Shown one piece after another: positions 61,056 to 64,000 of a stretch of 64,000 nt of DNA. This DNA is from Saxidomus purpurata. Taxonomy: Eukaryota > Mollusca > Bivalvia > Venerida > Veneridae. A model generated the notes under the pieces. It saw only the letters and a list, made by a program, of their open reading frames with translations, made no database searches and had not been told where the DNA came from. Position numbers and translations under genes: made by a program. Numbering within the stretch: the first letter of the stretch is position 1; every line of letters begins with the position of its first letter. The stretch covers positions 5,759,270 to 5,823,269 of the forward strand of contig JAFMSR010000007.1 of the NCBI GenBank assembly GCA_022818135.1, written 5' to 3'.

Positions 61056-61574
61056 ATATGAAAATAGGCAATACCTATATCGGGCAAAAGCAGAACAGGA
61101 ATTTATTTTAAGAAATGGTACGAATTTTCAGGGGTCGCAAAAACGGTTCAAGTTATGAAAATTATTTAGTATCGAATATCCATTGAATCATAAGCAAGGT
61201 GTTGACTGCTGATAGAAATTGTACTGTTTATGGCGCCGCAAGAAAGAGCATCAAACTTTAGGAATGTGTGTAGAATCTCTTTGCGATTTCCAAAGTCCAA
61301 ACCTGCTTTCAACGGAAAAGTGTTGCGTTTTTTCAAAACAAAAATGGCTGACATTTAATGACGTCAGAATTCCTTTTGATAAATGACGTCATTTGCAGCG
61401 GAAGTTTATAGACAGTGCAGCGTCATAAGTTATCTCATCGTCCAGGAGTCGACACTTTTAAATGTTTGATAGGTATAGGACAAATCACTTATGTAATTGC
61501 TTTTAGTATTCAGTTAAATACTCGTACATACATTTACCTATGGTCGGGCTTCGCGCCCTTCGAGCTTTCGCCCA
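61056..61574 (+). mobile_element. Intact-looking copy of the TA-flanked element (519 bp)
   Basis: Starts ATATGAAAATAGGCAATACC, ends GAGCTTTCGCCCA, with TA on both sides (61054-61055, 61575-61576). It carries two TGACGTCA sites (61359, 61384). It serves as the reference for the split copy at 52-54 kb. The open frame 61415-61702 is chance. Confidence 0.82.
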
Positions 61575-61754
61575 TATTAGAGCTAGTTTATAGGTTAACT
61601 CATCCCCAGTCAAGGACAAATAGGTGCGAATGCGCTCAGCTTCTTTCTTACGTTGTCAATTTGCTCCACCCAAAAACCTGTATCATGCACACCACACATT
61701 AAAAAAAATAGTGCACTACCTTAGGCTGACAATTTAGTCTTATTTTTTTTATAG

Positions 61755-61959
61755 AACAACATTGCAGAATGGCTCTTCCAACCATGCCTCATTACTGGAC
61801 AACCAGGAAGAATATTTATGAACAAAATATTGTGAGACGTAGGAATCATGATACAGACTTCAGGGACAAATGGTCAAATACAGCAAATTACTTCCAGAAA
61901 AATGATGTTGAAATGACAAAACAGAGAGCCTGGGAGTCAGATGGCAGCATGCAGGATAG
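61755..61959 (+). CDS. Coding exon with start codon, family not recognised
   Basis: An acceptor (TTATTTTTTTTATAG) precedes the exon at 61755. ATG at 61769 opens 63 codons plus two bases, ending at the strong donor GATAG|GTATGT. The peptide is hydrophilic and rich in R, N, D, K and W (ALPTMPHYWTTRKNIYEQNI, then RRRNHDTDFRDKWSNTANYF). It has no signal peptide. The style recalls small ciliary or sperm microtubule proteins, but I cannot name it. The intron before the start implies a 5' UTR exon upstream. No continuation was identified before 64000. Confidence 0.6.
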
Positions 61960-62639
61960 GTATGTATCTAATTGTTGACAGACAAGCAGTCTAGTGTCAA
62001 TATGTCTTTGTCCTGAGAAGTAGAAAACTTGAAATCACTTCCTCTCTGTTATATATATGTATGTGTCAATTACATAATTATGGGGATAGTGATTCTGAGT
62101 CTAAATTCCATGTTTTAACATGTGAGTGTTGAGTAAATTATGTAATGAAAGTATTCAGTGAATTAATTCTGAATTAGAGTCTAGACCTGGCTTGAAGCTG
62201 TTTGACCTGTATAAACAGCTGTCCATGCAATGTTGTCCGATTTCAATATTTTGTGCAAGATACCATGATGGTTCAGTTGTAGAAAAACAGATCTAAATCA
62301 AATAATATCTATGTTTTATGGCTGCTAGATGTTAACTTCTTAAAAACATCATTAAGTATTAAAGGATTTGATATGCCATATTTCAGAGGCTTTTTGCAGT
62401 ATAGACTATTACAGAGCAATAGCTCATTAGCTATACATGAAAGTTATTTTTCATTTTTAAAGCAGTTTTTGCAGTTATACATTATTGCCATTCATTTACA
62501 GAAAATCTGTTTATACTAGAACTAAGTTTGATTATGAATGCTGTCTTGTGATAGTAAACTATTTCATTGTATTTAGTAGAGTACGCGTTTACACAACTGC
62601 TTAGAGCTTTAAAATCACTGGGTTTTTTTTTGTGCTATC
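61960..62639. other. Presumed intron; no feature
   Basis: AT-rich sequence downstream of the exon donor, nothing recognised. Confidence 0.4.
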
Positions 62640-63098
62640 TCAACTGGCACCAAGTGCCAGAGTGAGCTATTAGGATTGCTCACTGTCCATCTTAAGTTCG
62701 TAGTACATTGTAAGTTGTCAGTTCACATTTTCCTTCAAATGACATCTCCTCTGAAACCGCAGGGCCAATGTTGATGAAACCTGGCAGGCATGTTCCTTGC
62801 ATGAAGCCCTATCATAGTTAATCGAATAACTTCATTCCATGCAGAACTCTGGTTGCCATGGCAACAGAAAGGAAAAAACTTTAAAAATCTTCTTCTCAAA
62901 AACCCCAAAGCCTAGAGCTTAGATAATATTGCTAAGCATGTGGCATTGCCGTGTGGATCTCTTCCAAGATTGTCCAAATCAGTTAGGATTTGGATTAAAC
63001 TCAACAGCTGCTGAAGCGAAATGTACTAAAGTTCAACAGTAGCCAATGGTAGCCAAGTGAGGCTAAGGGATATAGGGCCATCTTGGCCCTCTTGTTTT
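62640..63098 (+). repeat. Dispersed bivalve repeat ending 'gccatcttggccctcttgttt'
   Basis: Contains 'gtgccagagtgagctattagg', 'cagggccaatgttgatgaaac', 'ggttgccatggcaacagaaa' and the 'ggccatcttggccctc' tail, all of which I recognise from abundant bivalve repeats. Confidence 0.75.
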
Positions 63099-63229
63099 AA
63101 TGAACTGATCGTGATTTGCATTTTAGTAAAATTATAAACCAGCAAACTTACTACAAATTCTATGTAAGTTGAATAGTTCATCTGTTTGTTTTAAGTTGAG
63201 ATGTGATGAAGGCATTTATAATGTACTTC

Positions 63230-64000
63230 TTTTTAGCTCGACTTTTCTATGAAAAGGGGAGCTATCCTACTCGCCCCGGCGTCGGCGTCGGCGTCACACC
63301 TTGGTTAAGTTTTTCGTACCACCCCACTTTATTTCAGAAGTATTAGAGGTATAGCTTTGAAACTTACCATACTTGTTTACCATCATAACCTCCATCTACA
63401 GACAAGAGTACATAACTCTGTCAAGGTTTTTGACAGAATTATGGCCCTTTTTTGACTTAGAAAGTGTATTGAGCTTGGTTAAGTTTTTCGTACCACCTCA
63501 CTTTATTTCAAAACCATTGGAGGTATTGCTTTGAAACTAACCATACTTGTTTACCATCATGACCTACATCAACAGACAAGAGTACATAACTCTGTCAAGG
63601 TTTTTGACAGAATTATGCCCCTTTTTTACTTAGAAAATACATTGAATATGGGTAAAATCCACTGATTGCCTTAACCCTTTGAGATATTGCTTTGAAACTT
63701 TGAATGCTTGTTTACATGATTACCCCCATCTGTACACAAGAGAAGGTAACTCTGTCAGGGATTTGTTTTAAAAATTAAGGCCCTTTATCGATTTAGAATC
63801 TTAGTTAAGTTTTTTGTACCAGTCCACTTTTTGACTAAACGGTTTGAGATATTAATTTGAAAGTTGGAATACTTGTAAACCATCATGATCCCAAAACATG
63901 GGCAGGAGAAGGTAATTCTGTCAAGGATTTTATTTGAATTATGGCCCTTTTTGACTTAGAAACTCAGTTAAAATTTTCATTCTTGTCCACTTGTTGACTT
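63230..64000 (+). repeat. Tandem dispersed bivalve repeat, ~165-180-bp unit, with 'cggcgt' head
   Basis: Head 'ttagctcgacttttc' and (GGCGTC)3 at 63275-63292. Units start with 'ttggttaagtttttcgtacca' near 63301 and 63476; later, more diverged units start near 63808 and 63964. The repeat runs past the window end. Confidence 0.85.

Overview
The window looks like nuclear DNA of a bivalve mollusc, probably a heterodont clam. It is AT-rich and gene-poor. It has split genes with consensus GT-AG introns. It is packed with dispersed repeats that I associate with bivalve genomes: tandem blocks carrying AGGTCA runs, blocks with a data-like 'gggcataactctg' core, the 'gccatcttggccctc' tail, and (CCGT)n tracts. 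Species-level placement is inference. A 500-base run of N at 46078-46577 is a scaffold gap.

Only two protein genes are recognisable. A carbohydrate sulfotransferase (Sulfotransfer_2 / CHST8-14 type) lies on the minus strand. Its catalytic exon is at 17908-19193 and a phase-compatible signal-anchor exon candidate is at 25050-25158; if they belong together, the 5.9-kb intron contains the large 26-bp minisatellite. A complete eight-exon aldo-keto reductase (372 aa, YajO-like) lies on the plus strand at 33087-37173. A further exon with a start codon and clean splice sites (61755-61959) and two or three small orphan exon candidates are also listed.

The rest is mobile and repeated DNA. 0-17 kb: inverted dispersed repeats, a 21-bp minisatellite, an inverted-repeat element with CACGTG palindromes, a tRNA-derived SINE, a MITE, and a 2.6-kb foldback element (11690-14278) built from 21-bp repeats and flanked by a 6-bp direct repeat. 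17-31 kb: LINE remnants, the sulfotransferase, the 3-kb 26-bp minisatellite with a 208-bp higher-order unit, tandem dispersed repeats, and a homopolymer-ridden block of doubtful sequence quality. 32-41 kb: the aldo-keto reductase gene between inverted copies of a repeat, a MITE at 38.5 kb, and a LINE. 43-62 kb: the gap, three more LINE remnants, a perfect 35-bp-arm hairpin, and a layered nest of one TA-flanked element family (52.1-54.3 kb, another copy at 61.1-61.6 kb) that carries paired TGACGTCA sites, plus several MITEs. 62-64 kb: two more dispersed repeat families.

No operon-like or defence-like system was found. The most interesting structures are the foldback element, the nested TA-flanked family and the highly regular 26-bp array.
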